From: Rhodococcoides kyotonense
GTDB taxonomy: Bacteria; Actinomycetota; Actinomycetes; Mycobacteriales; Mycobacteriaceae
DNA: 64,000 nucleotides
Assembly (NCBI RefSeq): GCF_001645385.1
Contig: NZ_LVHI01000002.1
Coordinates: 1-64,000 of the forward strand
Direction: 5' to 3'
Shown here: in pieces, positions 56,297 through 64,000 of the stretch
How positions within the stretch are numbered: the stretch's first letter is position 1
How the letters are laid out: every line of letters starts with the position of its first letter
Position numbers and translations under genes: made by a program
Notes under the pieces: generated by a model
What the model was told of the DNA's origin: nothing
Databases searched by the model: none
What the model saw: only the letters and a program-made list of their open reading frames with translations

Positions 56297-57487
56297 ATGA
56301 CTACCGCAGTGATCGTCGACGTCATCCGAACGCCGTCCGGGAAGGGTAAGCCGGGCGGCTCTCTGTCAGGGGTTCACCCGGCAACCCTGCTTGCGGACCT
56401 CCTGGCCGAGCTGGTCCGCAAACACGACCTCGATCCGGCGTTGGTGGACGACGTCATCGCCGGATGCGTGACGCAATCCGGCGAACAGGCAGTCAACATC
56501 GCGCGCACCGCCGTTCTGGCGGCAGGCTTCCCGGAGTCGGTTCCTGCGACGACGATCGATCGTCAGTGCGGTTCCAGCCAGCAGGCCGCTGCTTTCGCCG
56601 CCCACGGTGTTGCAGCCGGCACGTACGACATCGTCATCGCCTGCGGAGTCGAGTCCATGAGTCGCGCACCCATGTTCTCGAACGTGGGAGACAAGGACCC
56701 CAACGTCGGACCCTTGGCCAAGCGCTTCCCGGAAGGCCTGGTGTCCCAGGGCATCGGAGCCGAGCTGATCGCGGCGAGGTGGAAGTTCGGCCGCGAGGAG
56801 TTGGACGAATACGCAGCCCGTTCGCATCGTCGTGCATCCGAGGCGGCAGGGCGGCAGCAAGTCGATCAGATCGTTCCCGTCCGTACGGTCGACGGGTCCG
56901 GTAACGAAGTCCTCGTCAGCACGGACGAGACAGTGCGGCCCTCGACCACGGCAGAGTCGCTGGGCGGCCTGCGTCCTGTGTTCCAGAGCGAGGCCATGTC
57001 GCAGCGATTCCCGGAGATCGAGTGGTCCATCACCGCAGGAAACTCGTCGCCCCTCACGGACGGCGCGTCGGCCGCCTTGATCATGAGCGAGGAGAAGGCT
57101 GCTGCGCTCGGGTTGACACCGCGCGCCCGTTTCCACAGCTTCAGCGTGGCGGGAAGTGACCCACTCCTGATGCTGACGGGGCCGATCCCCGCCACCGAGA
57201 AGATCCTCGCGCGTACGGGAATGACGCTGGATCAGATCGACGCGTACGAGGTCAACGAAGCGTTCGCTCCGGTTCCGTTGTTGTGGCAGAGCCACTTCGA
57301 CACCGACCCCGAACGCCTCAACCCGGCCGGTGGCGCCATCGCGCTGGGGCACCCGCTCGGTGCGTCGGGCGGCAGGCTTCTGGCCTCGATGCTGACGTAT
57401 CTGGAAGCCACCGGTGGTCGATACGGCTTGCAGACCATGTGCGAAGGCGGCGGCATGGCCAACGCCACCATCATCGAGCGACTCTGA
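56297..57487 (+). CDS. Thiolase (acetyl-CoA C-acyltransferase)
   Basis: Cleaves a 3-ketoacyl-CoA with CoA. 396 residues: acyl-carrier Cys91 in TIDRQCGSSQQAAAFAAHG, NEAFAPVPLLWQ, His in GAIALGHPLGASGGRLL and the second Cys in QTMCEGGGMANATI. All catalytic residues present. Upstream SD AAAGGA. Expected last chemical step of the cluster. The SDR gene follows after 14 bp. Confidence 0.95.
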   Translation: MTTAVIVDVIRTPSGKGKPGGSLSGVHPATLLADLLAELVRKHDLDPALVDDVIAGCVTQSGEQAVNIARTAVLAAGFPESVPATTIDRQCGSSQQAAAFAAHGVAAGTYDIVIACGVESMSRAPMFSNVGDKDPNVGPLAKRFPEGLVSQGIGAELIAARWKFGREELDEYAARSHRRASEAAGRQQVDQIVPVRTVDGSGNEVLVSTDETVRPSTTAESLGGLRPVFQSEAMSQRFPEIEWSITAGNSSPLTDGASAALIMSEEKAAALGLTPRARFHSFSVAGSDPLLMLTGPIPATEKILARTGMTLDQIDAYEVNEAFAPVPLLWQSHFDTDPERLNPAGGAIALGHPLGASGGRLLASMLTYLEATGGRYGLQTMCEGGGMANATIIERL

Positions 57488-57501
57488 CGAGAAGGACTGA
57501 C

Positions 57502-58332
57502 ATGAGCGACCTACGATTCGACGGTATGACAGCGGTGATGTCGGGCGGAAGCCGCGGCATCGGTTTGGCGATCGCCACCGAATTGGCCAGGGGCGGTGCG
57601 AATTTGGTGCTGCTCGCGAAGACCGACAATCCCGACCCTCGCTTGCCCGGAACCATTCACACGGCGGTCGAGCAGATCGAAGCTGCCGGTGGCAAGGCTG
57701 TCGGAGTCGTCGGCGACGTGCGAAACGACGACGACGTCCAGCGCGCGGCGTCGACCGCAGCGGACACCTTCGGGGGCGTGGACATCTGCATCAACAATGC
57801 AAGCGTCCTCAATCTGGCCGGGACCGAGGACCTACCGCTCAAGCGTTTCGATCTCATTCAACAGGTCAACGTGCGCGGAACGTTCGCTCTCACGCAGGCG
57901 TGCCTGCCATTCCTGAAGAAGTCGGAATCGGCGAGCGTGTTGACGCTGTCACCGCCGCTGAACATGTCCGACGAGTGGCTGGGAAAGCACCCGGGCTATA
58001 TGCTCGGCAAGTACGGAATGACGTTGCTGGCCAAAGGCTTTGCCGCAGAATTCGCGGACGACGGTATCGCCAGCAACTGCCTGTGGCCGGAGACCACCAT
58101 CGCAACTGCTGCGGTGAAGAACCTCCTCGGCGGCGAGGAGGGGACGTCGCACGCACGTGACCCACAGGTGATGGCCGACGCGGCCGCCCTGCTGCTGTCG
58201 CACACCCCGCGTCACCGAACGGGTGAGACGCTGATCGATGTCGATGTGTTGGCCGAAGCCGGCATCACCGATCTCGCGGTGTACGGAGGGCAGGAACCGC
58301 TCGACTACGACATCTTCGTCGACCCGCGCTGA
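57502..58332 (+). CDS. Short-chain dehydrogenase (HSDL2-like)
   Basis: 276 residues from ATG with AAGGA 5 nt upstream. MSGGSRGIGLAIATELARGG cofactor site, DICINNASVLNLAGTEDLPL, VLTLSPPLNM catalytic Ser region, and GYMLGKYGMTLLAKGFAAEF (YxxxK). The long loop after the cofactor site (KTDNPDPRLPGTIHTAVEQI) and GYM-x-KYG pattern are those of HSDL2-type proteins. Probably oxidises a hydroxyacyl-CoA or a side-chain alcohol in the pathway. Confidence 0.93.
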   Translation: MSDLRFDGMTAVMSGGSRGIGLAIATELARGGANLVLLAKTDNPDPRLPGTIHTAVEQIEAAGGKAVGVVGDVRNDDDVQRAASTAADTFGGVDICINNASVLNLAGTEDLPLKRFDLIQQVNVRGTFALTQACLPFLKKSESASVLTLSPPLNMSDEWLGKHPGYMLGKYGMTLLAKGFAAEFADDGIASNCLWPETTIATAAVKNLLGGEEGTSHARDPQVMADAAALLLSHTPRHRTGETLIDVDVLAEAGITDLAVYGGQEPLDYDIFVDPR

Positions 58333-58438
58333 GGCTTCGGTTCGCACTGCCGGCCGTGACGACAGCGGGCACCGCCCGCGACACATCACTTTCACCAGCG
58401 GCACATGAGGTGTCGCTCGGACAGACAAGGAATTCGAG

Positions 58439-59200
58439 ATGAAGACGACTGATATCACCGCTCTGGTGACCGGTGGGGCATCCGGTCTCGGCCTGGCGAC
58501 CACCGAAGCGCTCGTGCGGGCAGGCGCGCACGTCGGCATCCTGGATCTGCCGGGCTCACCGGGTAAGTCCGTCGCCGAGCAGCATGCAGGATCGGTGACC
58601 TTCCTGCCCGGTGACGTCACGTCCTCCGACGACGTCTCGCAGGCGCTGGACGTGCTGTCCGAGCAGGGCCCGCTTCGCGTCGTGGTCAACTGCGCAGGCG
58701 TCGGTCCTCCGGGGAAGGTGCTCGGAAAGAACGGACCCCTTCCGATGGAGGACTTCGAGCGCATCGTCCGCATCAATCTGTTCGGTACGTTCAACGTGAT
58801 TCGACTCGCTGCCGAGCGCATCGCGTCGACCGAGAGCGTGGATGGAGAACGCGGCGTCATCGTGAACACGGCATCGGTTGCTGCGTTCGACGGCCAGATC
58901 GGTCAGCCCGCGTACGCCGCGTCCAAGGGCGCAATCGTGTCCATGGCTCTGCCGATCGCTCGCGAGCTGGCTCGCCACCAGATTCGCGTCGCGACCATCG
59001 CACCAGGGATCTTCGACACCCCGTTGCTCAAGACGTTGCCCGACGACGCGCGCGCATCGCTCGGCGCCCAGGTGCCTCACCCCTCGCGGCTCGGTGACCC
59101 CGACGAATTCGGAGCTCTGGTACGCCACATCGTCGAGAATCCGATGCTGAACGGCGAGGTCATTCGCCTCGACGGTGCGATCCGCATGGCCCCCCGATGA
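58439..59200 (+). CDS. Short-chain 3-hydroxyacyl-CoA dehydrogenase (HSD17B10-like)
   Basis: 253 residues. ALVTGGASGLGLATTEALVR, an acidic Asp after strand 2 (GILDLPGSPG) suggesting NAD preference, NCAGVGPPGKVLGKNGPLPM, INLFGTFNVIRLAAERI, NTASVAAFDGQIGQPAYAAS-K and IAPGIFDTPLLKTLPD fit type II 3-hydroxyacyl-CoA dehydrogenases. The next crotonase gene overlaps its end by 4 bp. Confidence 0.94.
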   Translation: MKTTDITALVTGGASGLGLATTEALVRAGAHVGILDLPGSPGKSVAEQHAGSVTFLPGDVTSSDDVSQALDVLSEQGPLRVVVNCAGVGPPGKVLGKNGPLPMEDFERIVRINLFGTFNVIRLAAERIASTESVDGERGVIVNTASVAAFDGQIGQPAYAASKGAIVSMALPIARELARHQIRVATIAPGIFDTPLLKTLPDDARASLGAQVPHPSRLGDPDEFGALVRHIVENPMLNGEVIRLDGAIRMAPR

Positions 59201-59967
59201 ACGGTATCGAAAACGCGAGCGTGCGATTCTCGATCGAGCAGGGGATCGCTCGCATCGTGCTTACTCGTGGCGCGTCGTCGAACGCGTTGAACACCGATCT
59301 GGCCGCCGGCTTCAAGGCTGCGATCGAGGCAGTGGCAGCCGATCCCGGCGTCCGCGTGCTCGTGCTGACCGGCGAGGGCAAGAACTTCTGTGCCGGTGGT
59401 GATGTGCGCGAAATGGCCTCTGCCGCCGAGATTCCCGCGTTCCTCACCGATCTGGCCGGTACGGTCCACGATGCGTTGAAGATTCTCGACACGCTCCCCG
59501 TCGTGGTCATCGCTGGAGTTCAGGGCTCGGCGGCAGGCGCGGGCTTGGGATTCGTGCTTGGCGCGGATTTCGTCGTGGCAGGACGGTCCAGCAAATTCGC
59601 CGCAGCCTATTCGGCGGTCGGATTGTCGCCGGATTGTGGCGTGTCGACGCTATTGCCCAGAGTCGTAGGTCCGCGCGCGGCGGCGCGGATGTTGTTGGCT
59701 GCAGAGGTCATCGGTGGTCAGGAAGCGCTCGACAACGGACTGGTCACCGACCTGGTCGACGACGCCGAGATTTCCTCTCGTGTGGAGGAGTTGGCACGCA
59801 AGGTCTGTGCGAGTGCCTTCCCTGCCGTGGGGCAGACGCGGAGGCTCATGCGGGTGGCGTCGAACGGTTCGCTGTCCGACCGTCTCGATGACGAGGCCCG
59901 CACGATTGCCGACGTCGGCGCCTGCGGAAGTGCACGTGAGCGGATCGACCGATTCGCAGGTAGATAG
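59197..59967 (+). CDS. Enoyl-CoA hydratase/isomerase (crotonase) 2
   Basis: 256 residues. NFCAGGDVREMASAAEIPAF and GVQGSAAGAGLGFVLGADFV make the oxyanion hole. YSAVGLSPDCGVSTLLPRVV has Ser/Asp where classical hydratases have the two Glu, as in PaaG-type isomerases, so double-bond isomerisation is a likely role. ATGA overlap with the preceding SDR. Confidence 0.92.
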   Translation: MNGIENASVRFSIEQGIARIVLTRGASSNALNTDLAAGFKAAIEAVAADPGVRVLVLTGEGKNFCAGGDVREMASAAEIPAFLTDLAGTVHDALKILDTLPVVVIAGVQGSAAGAGLGFVLGADFVVAGRSSKFAAAYSAVGLSPDCGVSTLLPRVVGPRAAARMLLAAEVIGGQEALDNGLVTDLVDDAEISSRVEELARKVCASAFPAVGQTRRLMRVASNGSLSDRLDDEARTIADVGACGSARERIDRFAGR

Positions 59968-59990
59968 ACAACACCGAGAGAGAGATTTCG

Positions 59991-60788
59991 ATGAGTTCGA
60001 CGACGATCGACGAACCGGCGGCGCTGGTCGAGCGACGCGGGAACGTCGCAGTGGTGTCGCTCAACCGCCCGAGGGCGCTGAATGCGGTCGATTCGACATT
60101 GTCCACGGCGGTGGGAAATGCGGTGCACGCAGCCAACGTCGATCCCGACGTGCGAGCGATCGTTCTCACCGGTTCCGGTCGTGCCTTCTGCGCAGGCGCA
60201 GATCTGAAGGAGATCGCAGCGGGCAGATCTCTCGACGCCGACGGGCATCCGGAGTGGGGCTTTGCGGGCTTCGTTCGCCAGTGGGTCGACAAGCCGACCA
60301 TCGCGGCGGTCAACGGTTTCGCCCTCGGTGGTGGAACGGAGCTGTTGCTCGCATGTGATCTGGCCGTCGTGGACGAGACCGCAGCTCTGGGTTTGCCGGA
60401 AGTCAAACGCGGCCTCTTCGCCGGTGCAGGCGGCGTTCTGCGCATGAGTCAACAGATTCCGCGCAAGATCGCTTTGGAGATCGCGCTGACCGGTGAGCCG
60501 ATCACGGCAGCGCGAGCGTACGAGCTCGGCTTGATCAACAGGGTTGCGCCGCAAGGCGCGTCGCTCGACGTGGCACTCGAACTCGCGGAATCGATCGCGG
60601 TCAACGCACCGCTGTCGGTGGTGACGAGCAAACAACTCGTCCACGAGAGTGCCAACGGTGACACGTGGGGCGACGGCCTGTGGGCGCGCAATCAGGAAGC
60701 CATGAACGTGGTCTTCTCGAGCGCCGACGCGCACGAGGGTGCAACGGCGTTCGGCGAGAAGAGGCAACCGGTGTGGACCGGGAAGTAA
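59991..60788 (+). CDS. Enoyl-CoA hydratase (crotonase) 3
   Basis: 265 residues. AFCAGADLKEIAAGRSL, AAVNGFALGGGTELLLACDL and LGLPEVKRGLFAGAGGVLRM with one clear catalytic-region Glu; C-terminal EKRQPVWTGK is the usual hydratase ending. Last gene of the operon, 23 bp after crotonase 2, followed by a terminator. Confidence 0.94.
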   Translation: MSSTTIDEPAALVERRGNVAVVSLNRPRALNAVDSTLSTAVGNAVHAANVDPDVRAIVLTGSGRAFCAGADLKEIAAGRSLDADGHPEWGFAGFVRQWVDKPTIAAVNGFALGGGTELLLACDLAVVDETAALGLPEVKRGLFAGAGGVLRMSQQIPRKIALEIALTGEPITAARAYELGLINRVAPQGASLDVALELAESIAVNAPLSVVTSKQLVHESANGDTWGDGLWARNQEAMNVVFSSADAHEGATAFGEKRQPVWTGK

Positions 60789-60810
60789 CGCGTCGAACCG
60801 CTCCACGTGG

Positions 60811-60845
60811 AGGTTGATTCCCGCCCCCTCGTCGGGAATCAACCT
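60811..60845 (+). terminator. Terminator of the catabolic operon
   Basis: AGGTTGATTCCCG (60811-60823), 9-nt loop, perfect complement at 60833-60845. Confidence 0.88.
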
Positions 60846-61070
60846 GACCACTGCGATCGACCCGACCGCAGGAGTAATAGCACCACATCGGATGAGCAAC
60901 TGCACCGTTAATCGAGAACGATTTCGTGCGACGAGTGTAAAGCCCAGGGCGCCCGGGTAACGCACCCGAATGGATGTTCGTTGCCTCTGTCAGCTCACCC
61001 TCGGCGCCATGGCGGCCGACCAGCATCGTGCCCTGTCGCCCGAGGACGTGCCGATCGGAGGTCGGGAAAA

Positions 61071-61784
61071 TTGACCGCCGACTCGCGACGTAGCGACCTC
61101 AGTCGACAAATTGCCGACATGACGAGGTCCTTCTTCGCTCCCAGAAGTCTGGAGGACACCCTCCGCGGGGTGACCGAGAGCGCGACGGAGCTGATCGACG
61201 CGGTCGACTGCGCTGACATTCTCGTTGCGGAGGGTCCGAGAAAGTATCGATCGCACGCCGCAACGAGCGAGCTGCCCGTTCGGCTGGACGCCCTTCAAGA
61301 GCAGCTCGACGAAGGACCGTGCGTCGATGCAGCCCGTAGCGAATTCTTCGTCCGATGCGACGACTTCCGCACCGATCCGCGGTGGCCCGAGTTTGCTCCG
61401 AAAGCCGTGGAAGCCGGTGTTCTCGGCAGCATGTCGTTTCGGTTGTACACGAAAGAAGACACGATCGGCGCCTTGAACCTGTTCGCCTTGACTGCGAACG
61501 CGTTCGACGACGCCGACGAGGAACTCGGCGCGGTCCTCGCGACTCACGCTGCCGTAGCGCTGTACACGGCGAACAAGACGGAACAATTCGCCTCTGGCTT
61601 GGCGTCCCGAGATGTGATCGGCCAAGCAAAGGGCATGCTGATGGAGCGTTACGGTATCGACGCGGTCCAGGCGTTCGAATTGATCCGCCAGCTCTCACAG
61701 AACGAGAACATCCCTGTCGCTACGCTCGCCGCGGACCTCGTCCGGCTGGGATCGGAGTCTGCGTCGCCACCCGCGGCGAGGTGA
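61071..61784 (+). CDS. GAF-ANTAR RNA-binding antitermination regulator
   Basis: 237 residues from TTG with GGAGG 9 nt upstream. A GAF domain (about 15-165: QEQLDEGPCVDAARSEFFVR, GVLGSMSFRLYTKEDTIGAL) is followed by an ANTAR domain (about 175-228: LASRDVIGQAKGMLMERYGI, DAVQAFELIRQLSQNENIPV). ANTAR proteins bind paired RNA hairpins to prevent termination. This one is a stand-alone sensor without a receiver domain. Targets unknown; similar proteins are common in Rhodococcus and Mycobacterium. About 280 bp upstream hold only the operon terminator and no other feature I can see. Confidence 0.92.
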   Translation: MTADSRRSDLSRQIADMTRSFFAPRSLEDTLRGVTESATELIDAVDCADILVAEGPRKYRSHAATSELPVRLDALQEQLDEGPCVDAARSEFFVRCDDFRTDPRWPEFAPKAVEAGVLGSMSFRLYTKEDTIGALNLFALTANAFDDADEELGAVLATHAAVALYTANKTEQFASGLASRDVIGQAKGMLMERYGIDAVQAFELIRQLSQNENIPVATLAADLVRLGSESASPPAAR

Positions 61785-61818
61785 AGCGCACCCCGGAACG
61801 CTCCTGGAGCGGAGGGAG

Positions 61819-61850
61819 CGTGGGCTCGGCACGCGTGTGTCGAGCCCACG
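61819..61850. terminator. Bidirectional terminator between ANTAR and small gene
   Basis: CGTGGGCTCG (61819-61828), 12-nt loop, perfect complement CGAGCCCACG (61841-61850), between convergent genes. Confidence 0.85.
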
Positions 61851-61869
61851 ACAGACGGTCCTCCGGCAG

Positions 61870-62049
61870 TTACACCATCACGGAATCGCGCGGGGTGGGC
61901 GGAAACGGATCCTCCTCGAACGGGACAGCCAAAGCCTGTTCGAGTGCGTCGGTTTCGGGGCATTCACGTACCTCGCCGCCGAGCCCGAGGACCTGCCGCC
62001 ACCAGGAATCGCGATCCGATTCCTCCCGCCAGATCACTTCGTCGTCCAT
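61870..62049 (-). CDS. Small acidic protein co-transcribed with hsp20
   Basis: 59 residues from ATG 62049 with AGGAG 8 nt upstream. Sequence begins MDDEVIWREESDRDSWWRQV and is rich in Asp/Glu and Trp; the tail is Pro-rich (FEEDPFPPTPRDS). It starts 51 bp after the hsp20 stop with no terminator between, so both should share the heat-inducible promoter. I do not recognise a family. Confidence 0.65.
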   Translation of the reverse strand: MDDEVIWREESDRDSWWRQVLGLGGEVRECPETDALEQALAVPFEEDPFPPTPRDSVMV

Positions 62050-62100
62050 GCGCGACACTCCTTTCCGATTCGACCGTGAAACATGTTGTCTGACAGCGTT

Positions 62101-62544
62101 TCAGGTCGCGTGCGGTTCGATCGAACGTTGCTCGGCACCCGATCGCGAAATGTCGATCTTCCGAGGCTTCGCTCTTTCTGCAAGCGGAATCGTCACCGAC
62201 AACACGCCGTTGTCGTACGAGGCCGTGATGCGTTCGGTATCGATACCGTCGCCCAGTGCGATCTGACGGCGGTAGGTTCCGGCGAACCGCTCGGATGAAA
62301 TCCACTGCACGCCACCATCGCTCGGCGCAGTCCGATGGGCGGTGAGGGTGAGGGTGCCCCGGTCCACGTCGACGTCGATCGAGCCTGGGTCGACGCCGGG
62401 GAGGTCGGCGGAGAGCACGTAGTGGTCGTCGACCTTGTACAGGTCCATGGGCATGAAGCGAGGGACACGGTCCGAACCACTCGACGAGCCGAACATGCCG
62501 GCGGCGATGGAATCCAACTCACGGAACGGATCGAATCGAAGCAC
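62101..62544 (-). CDS. hsp20: Small heat shock protein Hsp20 (alpha-crystallin family)
   Basis: ATP-independent holdase chaperone. 147 residues from GTG 62544 with AGGAGG 8 nt upstream; a GTG three codons earlier overlaps the SD itself. N-terminal LRFDPFRELDSIAAGMFG, crystallin domain from MDLYKVDDHYVLSADLPGVD through GTLTLTAHR to ASYDNGVLSVTIPLAERAKP (the GVL motif), then ISRSGAE. Under a CIRCE-controlled promoter. Confidence 0.96.
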   Translation of the reverse strand: MLRFDPFRELDSIAAGMFGSSSGSDRVPRFMPMDLYKVDDHYVLSADLPGVDPGSIDVDVDRGTLTLTAHRTAPSDGGVQWISSERFAGTYRRQIALGDGIDTERITASYDNGVLSVTIPLAERAKPRKIDISRSGAEQRSIEPHAT

Positions 62545-62618
62545 AGCAATCACCTCCTGATGCAGACGATGCGCCCGCCCCTGTAGCGGGCTGCCGTTTC
62601 ACTGTGCTGAGGAAGAAT

Positions 62619-62645
62619 TTAGCACTCTCGATCGGAGAGTGCCAA
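62619..62645 (-). promoter_or_regulatory. CIRCE operator (HrcA site) over the hsp20 promoter
   Basis: TTAGCACTC (62619-62627), 9-nt spacer, GAGTGCCAA (62637-62645): consensus CIRCE (TTAGCACTC-N9-GAGTGCTAA) with one mismatch. On the minus strand TTGGCA and TAAATT, 18 bp apart, make -35 and -10 boxes that the operator covers, so HrcA binding would block transcription. The hsp20 start lies about 75 bp downstream. Confidence 0.9.
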
Positions 62646-62741
62646 GAGGGTGGAGAAATTTTTTCGGATCGATCGGTACCTCAATGGTGTTGCGGGACAG
62701 CAGCGCCGAGCATTGTCGGCCTGGACCGCGCGTGTTCGCGG

Positions 62742-64000
62742 TCAGCTTGTCGACGCACTGTTCTCCAGGACTGCACGTAGTTCCACCCTGTCGTCGAATG
62801 GCGCAGACCTGTTGCCGTGGACCACGTGGTCGTCGCATCCCCGTCCGGCGACCACGAGCACGTCACCGTGCCGTGCGTGCTCGACCGCGAGTTCGAAGGC
62901 ATCGCGCCGGTCCGGTTCGACGAGTACCGTCGCCGAACCGGCTGCAACAGCGCCATCGACGACCGCATCTCGGATGGTGTCGGCGTCTTCGGAGAAGGGG
63001 CTCTCGTCGGTGACGATGACGATGTCGGCGTACTCGGCTGCAGTGGCTCCGAGCGGGAAGCGCTTCCCGATGTCACGGTCGCCGGTCGCGCCGATGACCA
63101 CGATCAATTTCCCGGTACTCAGCGACCGTAGATAGGGGAGCAGCCGGTGCTGGCCGTCGGTGTTGTGCATGTAGTCGACGAGCGCCACGACGCCGCTCCG
63201 GCCGTCGTCGACGCGTTCCAAACGGCCGGGTACATGGGTCAACTGCTCGAATCCGGCGACAGCCGCGTCGAGCTCGACTCCCGTCGCGGCGAGCATGGCG
63301 AGCGCGGTCAACGCGTTGTCGACCTGATGAGGACCCAGCAGCCGGAGGCGGACGTCCAGGGGGCCGTCGGGTGTGTGTGCGGTGAAGGATGTGCCCGTGG
63401 GGCCCGAGCGGATTCGATCTGCGTGGATGTCTGCCCCGGGATCCGACGCCGACCACGTCCAACACGGCACACCGACCGACGACGCGAGCCGACGACCGTA
63501 GTCCCCGTCGATTCCGATCGCCGCCACCTCGGTTCGGTGTGATTCGAACAGGCGTGACTTGACGGCGAAGTACTCGTCCATCGATCGGTGGTAGTCGAGG
63601 TGGTCGCGGGTGAGATTCGTGAACCCGACGGCGGCGAAGTGCGTCGCGTCGACTCGGCCCTGGTCCAGCCCGTGCGAGGACACTTCGAGAGCAACCGACG
63701 TGGCGCCTTCGTCACGCATCGCCGCGAGGGATTGCTGCAGTACGGCGGCTTCCGGGGTGGTCCGGGCAGCCGGTCGGGTGGTTCTCGGTCCTGCGATGGA
63801 GATGCCGGTGATGGTGCCGACGGTCTCGCCCGCGGCGGACAGTGCGGCCCCGAGCAGGTAGGTCGTACTTGTCTTTCCGTTGGTACCCGTCGTTCCGTAT
63901 ACCCTCAAACCCTTCGAGGGGTGACGGTGGACGAGTGCGCTGGCCGGACCCGCACAGCTGCGGGGGTTGGTCACGACGACCGAAGGCAGTGACACCGCGG
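62742..64000 (-). CDS. MurE-like Mur ligase, partial, with altered substrate motifs
   Basis: The last 419 codons of a Mur-ligase gene whose 5' end lies beyond the window. P-loop YGTTGTNGKTSTTYLLGAA, VSSHGLDQGRVDATHFAAVG-FTNLTRDHLDYH and GPHQVDNALTALAM are MurE-like. In typical DAP-adding MurE the acceptor motif is DNPR and the end has GKGHE; here the segments read VTDESPFSEDADTI and VVAGRGCDDHVV, and DYAHTPD is DYMHNTDGQ. So it is probably a paralogue rather than the main cell-wall MurE. No partner is visible inside the window. Confidence 0.85.
   Translation of the reverse strand, partial: AVSLPSVVVTNPRSCAGPASALVHRHPSKGLRVYGTTGTNGKTSTTYLLGAALSAAGETVGTITGISIAGPRTTRPAARTTPEAAVLQQSLAAMRDEGATSVALEVSSHGLDQGRVDATHFAAVGFTNLTRDHLDYHRSMDEYFAVKSRLFESHRTEVAAIGIDGDYGRRLASSVGVPCWTWSASDPGADIHADRIRSGPTGTSFTAHTPDGPLDVRLRLLGPHQVDNALTALAMLAATGVELDAAVAGFEQLTHVPGRLERVDDGRSGVVALVDYMHNTDGQHRLLPYLRSLSTGKLIVVIGATGDRDIGKRFPLGATAAEYADIVIVTDESPFSEDADTIRDAVVDGAVAAGSATVLVEPDRRDAFELAVEHARHGDVLVVAGRGCDDHVVHGNRSAPFDDRVELRAVLENSASTS

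Overview
The window looks like chromosomal DNA from a high-GC, mycolate-type actinomycete of the Rhodococcus/Rhodococcoides kind (inference, no database search). The grounds are a single-chain type I fatty acid synthase followed directly by acpS, a GlgE-GlgB maltosyl-phosphate glycogen module, NucS, and long runs of gene order matching Mycobacterium tuberculosis Rv1318c-Rv1343c and Rv2520c-Rv2524c. GTG and TTG starts are frequent.

Layout. 1-1300: the 3' part of a 5S rRNA carrying an exact 57-bp internal duplication, its terminator, and about 1.1 kb of gene-free DNA with degenerate palindromic repeats. 1.3-7.9 kb: secreted GH19-like hydrolase, membrane adenylate cyclase, nucS, a small CxxC protein, a DivIVA-like coiled coil, methylmalonyl-CoA epimerase, a DUF3817 protein and a thioredoxin-TPR protein. 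7.9-18.5 kb: lipoprotein metallopeptidase, glgB, glgE, glgP and dinG. 18.6-25.9 kb: pncB, clpS, DUF2017, P1 peptidase, rhomboid, a cAMP-phosphodiesterase-type metallo-beta-lactamase protein, rph, rdgB and two small membrane proteins. 25.9-27.6 kb: tRNA-Leu, a TetR regulator and an HhH protein of unknown function.

28.0-37.7 kb: the 9.3-kb fas gene and acpS, preceded by two copies of an inverted repeat and followed by a strong terminator, a 75-bp minisatellite and a TetR regulator. 38.9-44.5 kb: a membrane protein with an actin/Hsp70-like N-terminal half, an M20 peptidase, bcp, a DUF3618 protein, tRNA-Lys, an SDR and a STAS protein without the phosphorylatable serine.

44.7-60.8 kb is an accessory catabolic region. 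It holds a lipoprotein of the tannase/feruloyl esterase family and an MHS-type transporter. Next comes a CoA-ester degradation cluster in three units: a leftward enoyl-CoA hydratase, nitroreductase and acyl-CoA dehydrogenase unit; quinone oxidoreductase, TetR and MarR genes; and divergent fadD versus a six-gene rightward operon. That operon begins with a 4-hydroxybutyryl-CoA-dehydratase-like protein that has lost all three cysteine ligands of the family's 4Fe-4S cluster. A thiolase, two SDRs and two crotonases follow. The gene set fits activation, dehydrogenation, hydration, oxidation and thiolysis of an unknown acid, and it is the best candidate here for an undescribed system.

61.0-64.0 kb: a GAF-ANTAR regulator, an hsp20 gene with a CIRCE operator over its promoter plus a small co-transcribed gene, and the 3' part of a MurE-like ligase that lacks the usual DNPR motif and runs off the window.
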